From the NCBI RefSeq assembly GCF_004570875.1, contig NZ_SPQK01000003.1, positions 62,001 through 126,000 of the forward strand: a DNA stretch of 64,000 bases. The letters run 5' to 3'. The DNA is from Blastococcus sp. CT_GayMR16. GTDB taxonomy: Bacteria > Actinomycetota > Actinomycetes > Mycobacteriales > Geodermatophilaceae. How positions within the stretch are numbered: position 1 is the stretch's first letter; each line of letters starts with the position of its first letter. A program made the position numbers and the translations under genes. Shown here in pieces: positions 15,238 to 24,532 of the stretch. The notes under the pieces are model-generated. The model saw nothing but the letters and a program-made list of their open reading frames with translations. It was not told the origin of the DNA and made no database searches.

Positions 15238-17361
15238 TCAGGTGAGACCGAGCTCCCGGAAGTACTTGTCGGGCGTGATCGGGAGGTCCCGGACGCGCAG
15301 GCCGGTGGCGTGCCAGTAGGCGTTGGCGACGGCGGCCGCGGCACCGGTGATGCCGATCTCGCCGATGCCCTTCAGCCCGAGCTCGTTCGCCAGCTCGTCG
15401 GGGTGGTCGAGCCAGGAGATGTCCAGCTCACCGATGTCGGCGTTGGTGGCCACGTGGTACTCGGCCAGGTCGTGGTTCACGTAGTGACCGAGCCGCGGAT
15501 CGGTCAGCGTCTCCTCGTGCAGGGCCATCGAGACGCCCATGCTGAACCCGCCGATGAACTGCGAGCGGCCGGTCTTCGCGTTCACGACCGTCCCGGCGTC
15601 GTACACGCTGGTGGCCCGCGGCACGCGCACCTCGCCGCTGTCCGCGTCCACCCGCACCTCGACGAAGTGGGCGCCGAAGGCGTGCATCGAGTGCGTCTTC
15701 GCGTGTGGCCCCTCACCCTCGATCCCGCCGTCCACGGTGACGCCGTCGGCCGGGACCTGACCGCCGAACTCGTCGTCCAGTCGCCGGCGCAGGTCGCGGG
15801 CGGTGAGCACGATCGCCGACCCCCACGAGGCGAGCCCGGTCGAGCCCCCGGCTCCCCCGGCCCGGGGCAACCGGCTGTCGCCGATGTGCAGCTCCACGGC
15901 GTCCATCGCCACCCCCAGTGCGTCCGCGGCGATCTGCGACAACGCCGTCCAGGCGCCCGTGCCGATGTCGGAGCCGTCGATCTCGACGAGATACCGGACG
16001 GGGGCGGTCCCGCCGCGCCCGTCGACGGAGATGCGGCACTGCGCCTTGCGCCGACGGGTCGGATAGGTGGCCGAGGCGACGCCCGTCCCGATCAGCCAGC
16101 GTCCCTCGGTGCGCATCCGCGGGCGCAGGTCGCGCCCGGCCCAGCCGAACCGCTCGGCCCCGGTGCGCAGGCATTCGACGAGATGCCGGCTGGACCACGG
16201 CACGTGGCGCTCGGGGTCCTCCGTGGGCTCGTTGCGGATGCGCAGCTCGACCGGGTCGATGCCGAGCGCGGACGCCAGTTCGTCCATCGCCGATTCGAGC
16301 GCGAACATCCCGGGGGTCTCCCCCGGCGCCCGCATGATCGTCGGCGGCGGGACGTCGAGCCGCGCCAGCCGGTGCGTCGTCCGCCGGTTCTCCGCCGCGT
16401 ACAGCACCCGGGTCGGGGTGGCCGTCTGCTCGGCGAACTCGCTGATCTTCGAGGTGTGCTCGACGACCTCGTGGCTGATCGCGGTGAGCCGGCCGTCGGC
16501 GTCGGCGCCGAGCCGGACGCGCTGGATGGTGGGCGTCCGGTGCCCCACGAGGGTGAACATCTGCGGCCGGGTCAGCTCGAAGACGACCGTCCGCCCGACC
16601 ACCCGGGCGGCCATCGCGGCCAGCATCTGGTTGGGGTGGGGAAACGCCTTCGACCCGAACGCCCCGCCGACGTACGGCGAGATGATCCGCACCTGCCCGC
16701 GGTCGAGGCCGAAGCCCTTCGCGAGGTCGTTGACGATGTTGTGCGGGCCCTGGTTGGCGTCCCACATCGTGAGCGAGTCGCCGTCCCACCGGGCCATGGA
16801 GGTGTGCATCTCGATGGGGTTGTTGTGCTGTGTCGGCGTCTCGTAGGTGGCATCGATGGTCACCGCGGCGGCGGCCAGGGCGCCGTCGACGTCGCCGATG
16901 ACGGAGTCGGTGTCGAAGCCGGCCATCAGCTGCTCCGGCGCGTACAGGTCCGCGCGGTCGGTGCTGAGGACGACGTCGGGTTCCTCGGCCGCGTACTCCA
17001 CGACGACGGCGCCGATCGCCGCCGCGGCGATCTCCGAGGTCTCCGCGACGACCGCGGCGACCACCTGCCCCTGGTAGTGCACGTCGAGCGACTGCAGGAC
17101 GGGCAGGTCCGAGGAGAGCCCCTCGGCCAGCCGCGGAGCACTCGCCGGGGTGAGGACGGCCAGCACGCCCGGCATGGCCTCCGCACGGGTCGCGTCGAGC
17201 CGGCTGATCCGGCCGCGGTTGACGGTGCTCTGGACGACGGCCAGGTGCGCGATCGGCTCGCCCGGGTCCTGCTCGAACGCGTACGGCGCCGTGCCGCGGA
17301 CCTTGGCCGGCCCGTCGATGCGGTCCACACCGGCCCCGACCAGCCGGTCGATCGTCGTCAT
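15238..17361 (-). CDS. Molybdopterin-binding large subunit of xanthine dehydrogenase-family oxidoreductase
   Basis: 707 residues from the ATG at 17361 (GGAGGG six bases before; ATGA overlap with the FAD gene). Residues 15-125 form the aldehyde oxidase a/b hammerhead, with the Moco-binding domains after that. Visible family motifs are GGAFGSK (about 236), RAPGETPGMFALE (about 342), GGAGGSTGLASWGSA and, near the C-terminus, GLKGIGEIGITGAA, whose Glu is the expected catalytic base. This is the PaoC/YagR type, which oxidises aldehydes or aromatic compounds with water. No Moco-maturation chaperone (XdhC/PaoD) lies next to it. Confidence 0.92.
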   Translation of the reverse strand: MTTIDRLVGAGVDRIDGPAKVRGTAPYAFEQDPGEPIAHLAVVQSTVNRGRISRLDATRAEAMPGVLAVLTPASAPRLAEGLSSDLPVLQSLDVHYQGQVVAAVVAETSEIAAAAIGAVVVEYAAEEPDVVLSTDRADLYAPEQLMAGFDTDSVIGDVDGALAAAAVTIDATYETPTQHNNPIEMHTSMARWDGDSLTMWDANQGPHNIVNDLAKGFGLDRGQVRIISPYVGGAFGSKAFPHPNQMLAAMAARVVGRTVVFELTRPQMFTLVGHRTPTIQRVRLGADADGRLTAISHEVVEHTSKISEFAEQTATPTRVLYAAENRRTTHRLARLDVPPPTIMRAPGETPGMFALESAMDELASALGIDPVELRIRNEPTEDPERHVPWSSRHLVECLRTGAERFGWAGRDLRPRMRTEGRWLIGTGVASATYPTRRRKAQCRISVDGRGGTAPVRYLVEIDGSDIGTGAWTALSQIAADALGVAMDAVELHIGDSRLPRAGGAGGSTGLASWGSAIVLTARDLRRRLDDEFGGQVPADGVTVDGGIEGEGPHAKTHSMHAFGAHFVEVRVDADSGEVRVPRATSVYDAGTVVNAKTGRSQFIGGFSMGVSMALHEETLTDPRLGHYVNHDLAEYHVATNADIGELDISWLDHPDELANELGLKGIGEIGITGAAAAVANAYWHATGLRVRDLPITPDKYFRELGLT

Positions 17362-18353
17362 CGGGAGCCCTCCGTCAGGTCGGCGAGCGTGCGGACGACG
17401 AGGTTGCGCGCCAGCGGCACCTTGAACCCGTTGTCGCGCAACGGGGTGGCCGCTTCGAGCTCCTCGGCGGCCGCGGCGGCGAAGGCGTCCTCCGTGGCCG
17501 GCCCGCCGACCAGCGCCCGCTCGGCGGTGAGCGCCCGCCACGGCGTGTGCGCCACGCCGCCCAGGGCCAGGCGCGCCTCGCGGACGACGCCGTCCTCGAC
17601 CCGCAGGGCCGCGGCCACGCTGACCAGCGCGAAGGCGAAGGAGGCCCGATCGCGGGCCTTGCGGTAGCGGGACGGGAAGCCCAGCGGCGGCAGGTCGATC
17701 GCGGTGATCAGCTCGCCGTGCCGCAGGGTCGTGTCGCGCGAGGGGTCCTCGCCGGGCAGCCGGTGCAGCTCGGCGAGCGGGACGGCGCGCTCGCCGTCCG
17801 GCCCCAGCACCCGGACGACGGCGTCGAGGGCGAGCATCGCCACCGCCATGTCCGAGGGGTGCGTGGCCACGCAGGTGCCCGGCCCGTCGAGGGTCTGGCC
17901 GAGGATCGCGTGGTTGCGGTGCACGCCCTCGAGCGCCCCGCAGCCGCTGCCCGGGAGCCGTTTGTTGCACGGCTTCGTGACGTCGGTGAAGTAGCCGCAG
18001 CGGGTGCGCTGGAGCAGGTTCCCGCCGGTGGTCGCCCGGTTGCGCAGCTGCCCCGAGGCGCCGGCCAGCAGGGCCTGGGCGAGGACCGAAAACCGCTCGC
18101 GGACCCGCCGGTCGGCGGCGAGGTCGGCGTTGGGGACGCCGGCACCGATCCGCACCCCACCGTCGGGCAGGTCGGTGATCTCGCGGGACGTGAGCTCGCG
18201 GACGTCCACCAGGAGGTCGGGGGTGGCGACACCGAGCTTCATCAGGTCGACCAGGTTCGTGCCGCCGCCGAGGAACGCGCCGTCGGGCGCCCCGGCCACG
18301 AGGGCCACCGCGCCCGCGACGTCCGGCGGCTGCTCGTAGCGGAACTCCCTCAT
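17358..18353 (-). CDS. FAD-binding middle subunit of the molybdenum hydroxylase
   Basis: 331 residues. The FAD-binding PCMH-type domain has FLGGGTNLVDLMKLG (about 27-41) and RNRATTGGNLLQRTRCGYF (about 104-122). The C-terminal CO-dehydrogenase flavoprotein domain follows. An insertion with four Cys (RCGYF, KPCNKRL, GSGCGALEG) lies at the place where PaoB carries an extra [4Fe-4S] cluster; many other family members lack it. It overlaps both partner genes by 4 bases, so the three subunits are coupled. It passes electrons from the 2Fe-2S centres to an acceptor. Confidence 0.92.
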   Translation of the reverse strand: MREFRYEQPPDVAGAVALVAGAPDGAFLGGGTNLVDLMKLGVATPDLLVDVRELTSREITDLPDGGVRIGAGVPNADLAADRRVRERFSVLAQALLAGASGQLRNRATTGGNLLQRTRCGYFTDVTKPCNKRLPGSGCGALEGVHRNHAILGQTLDGPGTCVATHPSDMAVAMLALDAVVRVLGPDGERAVPLAELHRLPGEDPSRDTTLRHGELITAIDLPPLGFPSRYRKARDRASFAFALVSVAAALRVEDGVVREARLALGGVAHTPWRALTAERALVGGPATEDAFAAAAAEELEAATPLRDNGFKVPLARNLVVRTLADLTEGSR

Positions 18354-18871
18354 CGCCGCACGCCTTCGGACTGGGCCACCGCGGCGACGGCAGGAACGAT
18401 GTTGGCGTAGGCGGCGCAGCGGCACAGGTTGCCGCTCATCCGCTCCCGGATCTCGGCGTCGGTCAGGTCCGGCTCGTCGGTGACGTCCCCGGTGACGGCG
18501 CTGGGCCAGCCCTGGCGGGCCTCCTCGATCACGCCCGCGGCGGAGCAGACCTGGCCGGGCGTGCAGTAGCCGCACTGGAACGCGTCGTACTCGACGAAGG
18601 ACCGGTGCAGCCGGTGCGGCTGCCCGTCGGCGGCGAGCCCGTCGGAGGTGGTCACCTCGGCGTCCCCGACCGTGACCGCGAGGACCAGGCAACTGTTCAC
18701 CCGGCGGCCGTCGAGCAGCACCGTGCAGGCGCCGCACTGGCCGTGGTCGCAGCCCTTCTTCGGACTGGTGTTGCGCAGTCGCTCCCGGAGCGCGTCGAGC
18801 AACGTCGTCCGGGTGTCGACGGCCAGCGGGTGCGCCGCCCCGTCGACCCGCAGGGTGATCTCGGTGTCCAC
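18350..18871 (-). CDS. 2Fe-2S small subunit of the molybdenum hydroxylase
   Basis: 173 residues from the GTG at 18871, preceded by AGGAGGGC. The longer upstream frame lacks family similarity. A plant-type ferredoxin domain has GCDHGQCGACTVLLDG (about 40-55), and the helical second domain has CGYCTPGQ (about 100) and NLCRCAAY (about 150). These are the eight Cys for two [2Fe-2S] clusters. There is no Tat signal, so the enzyme stays in the cytoplasm, unlike E. coli PaoA. It is the first gene of the operon. Confidence 0.92.
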   Translation of the reverse strand: MDTEITLRVDGAAHPLAVDTRTTLLDALRERLRNTSPKKGCDHGQCGACTVLLDGRRVNSCLVLAVTVGDAEVTTSDGLAADGQPHRLHRSFVEYDAFQCGYCTPGQVCSAAGVIEEARQGWPSAVTGDVTDEPDLTDAEIRERMSGNLCRCAAYANIVPAVAAVAQSEGVRR

Positions 18872-19054
18872 ACCGCCCTCCTGCCCCGGCGGCGGGTGTG
18901 GACAAACGATGTAGCGCGCAACCGGTTTGCGACAACCCCACTCGGTAGCAGCACGGAGAAAGCTCCCAGGCCGTTCGGGATCGCGCACCCTGTCTCCCGG
19001 GAGTGCTCCCGCCCGACCGTGGTCGCACCACACCACCGACCACGGAGAGTTCCG

Positions 19055-19714
19055 ATGACCACCGTCACGACCCCCGCGACCACCCCGTCAACCGTCTCCC
19101 GCCGCGCCCGTGCGGCCACGGTGGGCGCCGTTCTGTGGACGCTGTCCTCCGGGATCTGGGCCATCTCCGAGATGGAGGACCAGGAGTTCGGCAGCCTGCG
19201 CTTCGTCGCCGTCGCGGTCGCGTGGTGGGTGTTCATGGTGCTGCCGGCGGCGCTGCTGATCCTCGGTCATGCGGCGCTCCGGACGGCGCTCGGCCCCGCC
19301 GCCGGGCGGGTAGGGAGCGTGGGCCTCGTCGTCGCCGCGGCCGGGATCGGGGCGCTGGGGCTGGGCATCGGCATCGAGGTCGCCTCGATGAGCGTGGGCG
19401 GTGGAGAGGTCGCACTCGGCCACGTGATCCTGCTCGTCGGCTACCTGGTCAGCGTGGTCGGCGCGCTCCTCCTCGGGATCATGATCATCCGCAGGCGCCG
19501 CGACGGTCTGTCCCGCGCGGCCGGGTGGCTGCTCGTGCTCGCCGTTCCGCTCGGCATCGGCATCGGCCTGCTCGGGAGCGCGGTCGCACCGGAGAACGAC
19601 GCCGTCTTCTGGGCCGCGCTGACCGTTCCGACCGGGATCGCGTGGGTGCTGCTCGGCGCCTCGCTCCGTCCCGTCGTCCGTCCGGCCCCCGCCGAGTTCA
19701 CGACGGCGGACTGA
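19055..19714 (+). CDS. Polytopic membrane protein of unknown function
   Basis: 219 residues with a Thr-rich N-terminus and about six hydrophobic helices starting near residue 22. No family motif is recognised. The ATG at 19055 has GGAG seven bases before. It sits 98 bases upstream of a sensor kinase gene on the same strand, which could make it a co-transcribed partner, but no functional link can be shown. The six-helix layout resembles DUF4386-like proteins such as the one at 22.5 kb, only loosely. Confidence 0.7.
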   Translation: MTTVTTPATTPSTVSRRARAATVGAVLWTLSSGIWAISEMEDQEFGSLRFVAVAVAWWVFMVLPAALLILGHAALRTALGPAAGRVGSVGLVVAAAGIGALGLGIGIEVASMSVGGGEVALGHVILLVGYLVSVVGALLLGIMIIRRRRDGLSRAAGWLLVLAVPLGIGIGLLGSAVAPENDAVFWAALTVPTGIAWVLLGASLRPVVRPAPAEFTTAD

Positions 19715-19812
19715 CCGCGCCTCCGGAGGGTCGCGCCCCACGGTGCGGCCCTCCGTTGACGTCCGGGCGCCCCGGCGCGCATCGTGCCCACGCCGACCGA
19801 AGAGGTGATCCG

Positions 19813-21879
19813 GTGACGACGACACAGGTGGAGGCCGCGCCGGGGACGACGGCTCGCGAGCCCGTCCGCATCGGCCGCTTCTCCCGCGGATTCGCCTGGG
19901 CCGTCGTGCCGGTGTACCTGGCCGCGGTCGCGACGCATCTCGTCCTCGCCGGACGACTGGGGAACCCCGGGCCGGAGCCGCTGGAGGGCACGCTGCTCTG
20001 GCTGGCGTTCGGTCTGTTGGCGGCCGTCGGCGCCCTGCTCGTGGGCAAGCGGCCCGGGAACGCGGTCGGTTGGATCCTCGCCGGCAGCGGCCTGCTGCTC
20101 GGCCTCGCTCCCGCCGGGGACTACTACGCGGCCTGGGTCATGTCGAGCCGCGGCCGGCCGGACGCGATCGCCGTCCTCGGGGCGTGGGTGCAGAGCTGGT
20201 ACTGGATGCTGCTGCTCTTCCTCGTCTTCGCCGTGCTGCCGCTGGTGTTCCCCGACGGCCGGCTGCCGTCGCGGCGGTGGCGGCTGCCCGCGGGCATCGG
20301 GGCCGCGGGCGCCGTCGGGCTCGTGGTGCTCGGCATGCTGACCGGCACGCTCACCGGGCAGGACGTCGACTACCGCATCGACAACCCGATCGGCGTGGAC
20401 GGGCTGGCCGGCGTGGAGGAACAGGCCGCCTTCCCGTTCCTCAGTGCCCTGTTCGCCGTCGGTGTGCTCACCGGCGTCGCAGCCGTCGTCGTCCGCTTCC
20501 GGCGTTCGCGCGGGGCCGAACGCCAGCAGATGAAGTGGTTCCTCTACGCGGTCGCACCCCTGGCCCTCCTGCCCGGGAGCGATCTCCTCCCCGAGTGGGT
20601 CGGGGGCGTGATGTTCGGCTGGGTGATCCTCACGCTGCCGGTGGCGATCGGCATCGCGGTGCTGCGCTACCGCCTCGACGGCATCGACGTCGTCATCAAC
20701 CGGACGCTGGTCTACGGCCTGCTCACCGCGATCGTCGTCGGGATCTACGTGCTCGTCGTCGGCTACCTCGGCGCAGCGCTGCGGCGTGACAACGATCTGC
20801 TGATCTCGCTCGTCGCGACCGGGATCGTCGCGGTGCTTTTCGCGCCGCTGCGGGAACGGCTGCAGCGAGCGGTCAGCCGGCTCCTCTACGGTCAGCGCGC
20901 CGAGCCGTACGCGGCGCTGTCCCGGCTCGGCCAACGGCTGGAGAGCACGCTCGCCCCGGACGCCGTCCTGCCGACCATCGTGTCCGCCGTCCGCGAGGCA
21001 TTGCGGCTCCCCTACGCCGCCATCCGCATCGACGACCGGGTCGCGGCGAGCGCCGGGGAGTCGTCGGGGAGCGCCGTGGAGCTGTCGCTGCTGTACCAGA
21101 ACCAGCCGGTGGGCGAGCTCGTGCTCGGCCTGCGACCGGGCGAGGACGGCTTCTCGGCGGCGGACCGGCGACTGCTCGCCGACCTCGCGAGGCAGGCGGG
21201 CGTCGCCGTCTCCGCCGTCCGGTTGACCGCCGACCTGCAGCGCTCCCGGGAACGGCTGGTCTCCGCGCGCGAGGAGGAGCGCCGCCGGCTGCGCCGCGAC
21301 CTGCACGACGGCCTGGGCGCCCAGCTGGCGGGCCTCACCGTGCAGACCGGCGTCCTGCGCGGGCTGATCGCGCGCGACCCGGCAGCGGCCGACGCCCTGG
21401 TGCTCGAGCTGCGCACCGAGCTGCGCACCGCGATCACCGACATCCGCCGGCTCGTGCACGGCCTCCGCCCCCCTGCCCTCGACGAGCTCGGTCTCATCGG
21501 CGCGCTCCAGCAACTGGCCGAGCGGATCGGCGCCGAGGAGGGCGGGGTCGCGGTCGCCGTCGACGTGCCCGAGGACCTGCCCGCCCTCCCGGCCGCGGTG
21601 GAGGTGGCGGCCTACCGGATCGTGTCGGAGGCCCTCACGAACGTCGTCCGCCATGCGGGGGCCCGGGCCTGCACGGTCCGGCTGAGCGCGACCGACGACG
21701 CGCTGACCGTGGAGGTCACCGACGACGGAGACGGACTGCCGGCGTCGTCCGCGGCGGGTGTGGGGTTGTCGTCGATGCGGGAACGGGCGGCGGAGATGGG
21801 CGGGGACTGCTCCGTGGAGTCGCTGCCGGCGGGCGGTACCCACGTGCTCGCCCGGCTGCCGCTTCCGGGAGGTAGCTGA
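19813..21879 (+). CDS. Membrane sensor histidine kinase, NarL type, with GAF-like domain
   Basis: 688 residues from the GTG at 19813 (GAGG seven bases before). About seven membrane helices fill 25-345. A GAF-like region follows (about 375-475). The HisKA_3 dimerisation motif RRLRRDLHDGLGAQLAGL has the phospho-acceptor near His498. The HATPase has an N-box SEALTNVVRHAGA (about 605) and a late GVGLSSMRERAAEMGG. It should phosphorylate the response regulator whose ATG comes two bases after its stop. The N-terminus with seven helices and the PGNAVGWIL turn is common in actinobacterial kinases; the signal is unknown. Confidence 0.92.
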   Translation: MTTTQVEAAPGTTAREPVRIGRFSRGFAWAVVPVYLAAVATHLVLAGRLGNPGPEPLEGTLLWLAFGLLAAVGALLVGKRPGNAVGWILAGSGLLLGLAPAGDYYAAWVMSSRGRPDAIAVLGAWVQSWYWMLLLFLVFAVLPLVFPDGRLPSRRWRLPAGIGAAGAVGLVVLGMLTGTLTGQDVDYRIDNPIGVDGLAGVEEQAAFPFLSALFAVGVLTGVAAVVVRFRRSRGAERQQMKWFLYAVAPLALLPGSDLLPEWVGGVMFGWVILTLPVAIGIAVLRYRLDGIDVVINRTLVYGLLTAIVVGIYVLVVGYLGAALRRDNDLLISLVATGIVAVLFAPLRERLQRAVSRLLYGQRAEPYAALSRLGQRLESTLAPDAVLPTIVSAVREALRLPYAAIRIDDRVAASAGESSGSAVELSLLYQNQPVGELVLGLRPGEDGFSAADRRLLADLARQAGVAVSAVRLTADLQRSRERLVSAREEERRRLRRDLHDGLGAQLAGLTVQTGVLRGLIARDPAAADALVLELRTELRTAITDIRRLVHGLRPPALDELGLIGALQQLAERIGAEEGGVAVAVDVPEDLPALPAAVEVAAYRIVSEALTNVVRHAGARACTVRLSATDDALTVEVTDDGDGLPASSAAGVGLSSMRERAAEMGGDCSVESLPAGGTHVLARLPLPGGS

Positions 21880-21880
21880 G

Positions 21881-22522
21881 ATGGACCCGCTGCATGTCCT
21901 CGTCGTCGAGGACCACCCGCTCTTCCGCAAGGGGGTGGTCGCCCTCCTGGACGCCCACCCGGACCTCACCGTGGCCGGCGTGTGCGTCTCCGGCGAGGAT
22001 GCCGTGGCGCAGGCGGCGGAGCTGCGGCCGGACGTCGTCCTGATGGATCTGCAGCTTCCCGGGATCAGCGGGATCGAGGCGACCCGGGCGATCGTCGGCG
22101 TCGACCCGGACGTGCGGGTGCTCGTGCTCAGCCTGTTCGAGGACGAGGACTCGGTGTTCCTCGCCCTGCGCGCCGGCGCCCGCGGCTACGTCCTCAAAGA
22201 CGCCGACGAGGACGAGATCATCAGCGCGATCCGGGCGGTGGCGCGGGGCGAGGCGATCTTCAGCCAGGCGGTCGCCGGCCGGGTGCTGGCGTTCTTCGCC
22301 CAGCCGCGGCAGACGCCGAAGGTCTTTCCCGGGCTGACCGACCGCGAGCGCGAGATCCTCGCCCTCATCGCGCAGGGACGGCCCAATCCGGCGATCGCCC
22401 ACAGCCTGTCGCTGAGCCCGAAGACCGTCGCCAACTACGTGTCGGCGATCTTCGCCAAGCTGCAGGTCGCCGATCGTGCCGAGGCGATGATCCGCGCCCG
22501 CGAGGCCGGGCTGGGCAGCTGA
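21881..22522 (+). CDS. LuxR-type DNA-binding response regulator (partner of the 19.8-kb kinase)
   Basis: 213 residues. The receiver domain (1-120) has acidic residues VVEDHP, the phospho-acceptor Asp56 in VVLMDLQLPG, and the conserved Lys in YVLKDA. The LuxR/GerE helix-turn-helix lies at about 148-205 (LTDREREILALIAQGRPNPAIAHSL, then SPKTVANYVSAIFAKLQ). GGGAGG eight bases before the ATG lies inside the kinase end, so the pair is coupled. No other gene in the run is an obvious target. Confidence 0.93.
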   Translation: MDPLHVLVVEDHPLFRKGVVALLDAHPDLTVAGVCVSGEDAVAQAAELRPDVVLMDLQLPGISGIEATRAIVGVDPDVRVLVLSLFEDEDSVFLALRAGARGYVLKDADEDEIISAIRAVARGEAIFSQAVAGRVLAFFAQPRQTPKVFPGLTDREREILALIAQGRPNPAIAHSLSLSPKTVANYVSAIFAKLQVADRAEAMIRAREAGLGS

Positions 22523-22537
22523 CCACGCCGCCGAACG

Positions 22538-23203
22538 TCAGGCAGCGAGTGCCGGCTCCGGCGCCGACGGGACCGTCCGGTTCCCCCGTGCCAGCAGCCA
22601 GCCACTGGTCACCAGCAGCCAGAGCAGGAAGACGGGCTGGAGAGCGTCGAACAGCGATCCACCGGCGAGCCCGACCAGGACGGCGAGACCGGCGACGACG
22701 GCGAACCCGGCGAGCCAGCGGGGCATCGCGGTCCCCGTAAGAGCAGCCAACCCGATCAGCAGCGCGAAGGCTCCGTCGACGGCCCAGGCGACGTCGAAGG
22801 AGGCGTCGTTGAGGCCGAGCAGCGCGGTGACCGTGCCGGCGTCGTACCGGTCGACGTCCAGCGCGGCGATTCCGGCGGCGAACGACCCGATCTTCACCGT
22901 GAAGCCGGCGACGGCCAGGCCCACGACGGCGGCGGGTGTCCAGGCGCTCGGATCGGTGGCGCGGAGCCGGGCGGCCAGCCGGGCGGCGAGCAGGACGAGG
23001 GCAGCCAGGCCGGCTCCCTCCATCCAGACGCCGGCCCAGAACGCCGCTGTGGGCGGGTGCGCCTGCAGGTGGTCGACCACTGCGGTCGGTGACTCGAGCG
23101 ACTCGGGCATGGACGGGCCGACGAGGGCGATGTACCCGACCCCGGTCAGCAGGACGAACAGGATGCCGCCGGCGTCGGCGACGCGGTCGAGGATCTTGGA
23201 CAC
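22538..23203 (-). CDS. Six-helix membrane protein, DUF4386-like
   Basis: 221 residues with about six helices (starting near 12, 60, 95, 130, 155 and 185). The loop after helix 1 is PSMPESLESPTAVVDHLQAHPP. The overall plan and length resemble DUF4386 proteins, but the match is weak. It converges on the response regulator gene (15-base gap) and is divergent from the second sensor kinase. Function unknown. Confidence 0.65.
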   Translation of the reverse strand: MSKILDRVADAGGILFVLLTGVGYIALVGPSMPESLESPTAVVDHLQAHPPTAAFWAGVWMEGAGLAALVLLAARLAARLRATDPSAWTPAAVVGLAVAGFTVKIGSFAAGIAALDVDRYDAGTVTALLGLNDASFDVAWAVDGAFALLIGLAALTGTAMPRWLAGFAVVAGLAVLVGLAGGSLFDALQPVFLLWLLVTSGWLLARGNRTVPSAPEPALAA

Positions 23204-23350
23204 GGGAACCTCCGCAGGTCAGGAGTACGGACCCGTCGAGGGTGCGGCGCACCACCCCCCGCCCGCGTCCACCCCCGGCGTGCTCCGGATCCACCCGGAA
23301 GGGGAGCCGGGTACGCCGCCGAGAGGACGCCGGAGCGCCCGGAACGGCGC

Positions 23351-23356
23351 TAGCGT
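23351..23356 (+). promoter_or_regulatory. -10 box of a leaderless promoter, second sensor kinase
   Basis: TAGCGT ends six bases before the ATG at 23363. No Shine-Dalgarno is present, so transcription probably starts at the A of the ATG. No clear -35 is seen. Confidence 0.45.
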
Positions 23357-23362
23357 CCGGCC

Positions 23363-24532
23363 ATGGGCCGCCGGGCACGCGCGCTGGACGTCTTCTTCGC
23401 CGCAGGCTCCGCCGTGCTGACCCTCGCCGTCGTGTTCGGCGAGGGCATCGCCGCGGCCAGCGACCAGACCGTCGCCGGCAGCCGCTGGTGGGTGGTCCCG
23501 CTCCTGCTGGTCCCCGCCGCTGCCCTGCTGTGGCGGCGCACCCGCCCGCTCGCCACCATCGTCGGGGTCTGGGTTCCCGTCGCGCTGCACGCCCTGTTCA
23601 CCGGTGAGGGCGGCGAGGGTCTCTACCTCGTGTGGCCCGCGTGGGTGAGCCTGTACGCGCTGGCCGCCTACGGCTCGCGCCGTCAACTGGTCACCGGGCT
23701 GTCCCTCGCCGTCGCCGCGCTGGCCGTGCACGACTGGAACGACCCCCTGGCCTGGCGGGCGGGAGCCGAGGCGGCGTGGTCGACCGCCTGGTGGGACCTC
23801 GTCCTCTTCGTCGCTCCTCTCGTCGGTGGCGTGGTCGCCGGCGCCCGCCGCACCCGGGCGCTGGCCACCGAGAAGGCACTCGTCGAGGCGGAGGCGCGGG
23901 CCGCCGTCGCCGAGGAGCGGGCCCGCATCGCCCGGGAACTGCACGACGTCGTCACCCATCACGTGAACCTCGTCGTCCTCCAGGCGATGGCCGCGTCCGG
24001 GATGCTCGACCTCGATCCCGAGCGGGTGCGGGGGCCCCTGCAGGTGATCGAGCGCAGCGGCCGCGAGGCGCTGACCGAGATGCGCCGGCTGCTGGGGGTG
24101 CTGCGCGACGACGACGCCGAGCGGCCGCTGGCCCCCCAGCCCGGGGTCGACGACGTCGACGACCTGGTCGGCTCGGCGCGCTCCGCGGGCCTCTCGGTCG
24201 GGCTCGCGGTGACGGGGACGCCGCGCCGCCTGCCCGCGGGCCTAGGGCTCACCATCTACCGGATCGTCCAGGAGTCGCTGACCAACGCCGCCCGGCACGC
24301 GGCCGGGTCCCGGGTGGGGGTCAGCCTGCGGTACGGGCCGGAGGCGGTGGAGGTCGCCGTCGTCGACGACGGCGGGCAGGACGCCGAGCATCCCCCCGCC
24401 GGTGGCGGACGGGGTCTGCTGGGCATGCGGGAGCGGGTCGCCGTGTACGCCGGCACGCTCGACTGCGGCCCGGTGCCGGACGGCGGCTTCGCGGTGCACG
24501 CCCGCCTGCCGCTGCCCGAGGAGGAGCCGTGA
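23363..24532 (+). CDS. Sensor histidine kinase, NarL/DesK type
   Basis: 389 residues. About five membrane helices (10-165) are followed by a short coiled stretch, HisKA_3 with ARIARELHDVVTHHVNLVVLQ (phospho-acceptor near His194) and a HATPase with SLTNAARHAAGS (about 305) and GRGLLGMRERVAVYAG (about 350). The sensor part is short and has no extracellular domain, so the cue is likely membrane-linked. The stop overlaps the response regulator start as GTGA. Typical of the small actinobacterial kinases that control ABC exporters, but no exporter is adjacent. Confidence 0.92.
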   Translation: MGRRARALDVFFAAGSAVLTLAVVFGEGIAAASDQTVAGSRWWVVPLLLVPAAALLWRRTRPLATIVGVWVPVALHALFTGEGGEGLYLVWPAWVSLYALAAYGSRRQLVTGLSLAVAALAVHDWNDPLAWRAGAEAAWSTAWWDLVLFVAPLVGGVVAGARRTRALATEKALVEAEARAAVAEERARIARELHDVVTHHVNLVVLQAMAASGMLDLDPERVRGPLQVIERSGREALTEMRRLLGVLRDDDAERPLAPQPGVDDVDDLVGSARSAGLSVGLAVTGTPRRLPAGLGLTIYRIVQESLTNAARHAAGSRVGVSLRYGPEAVEVAVVDDGGQDAEHPPAGGGRGLLGMRERVAVYAGTLDCGPVPDGGFAVHARLPLPEEEP

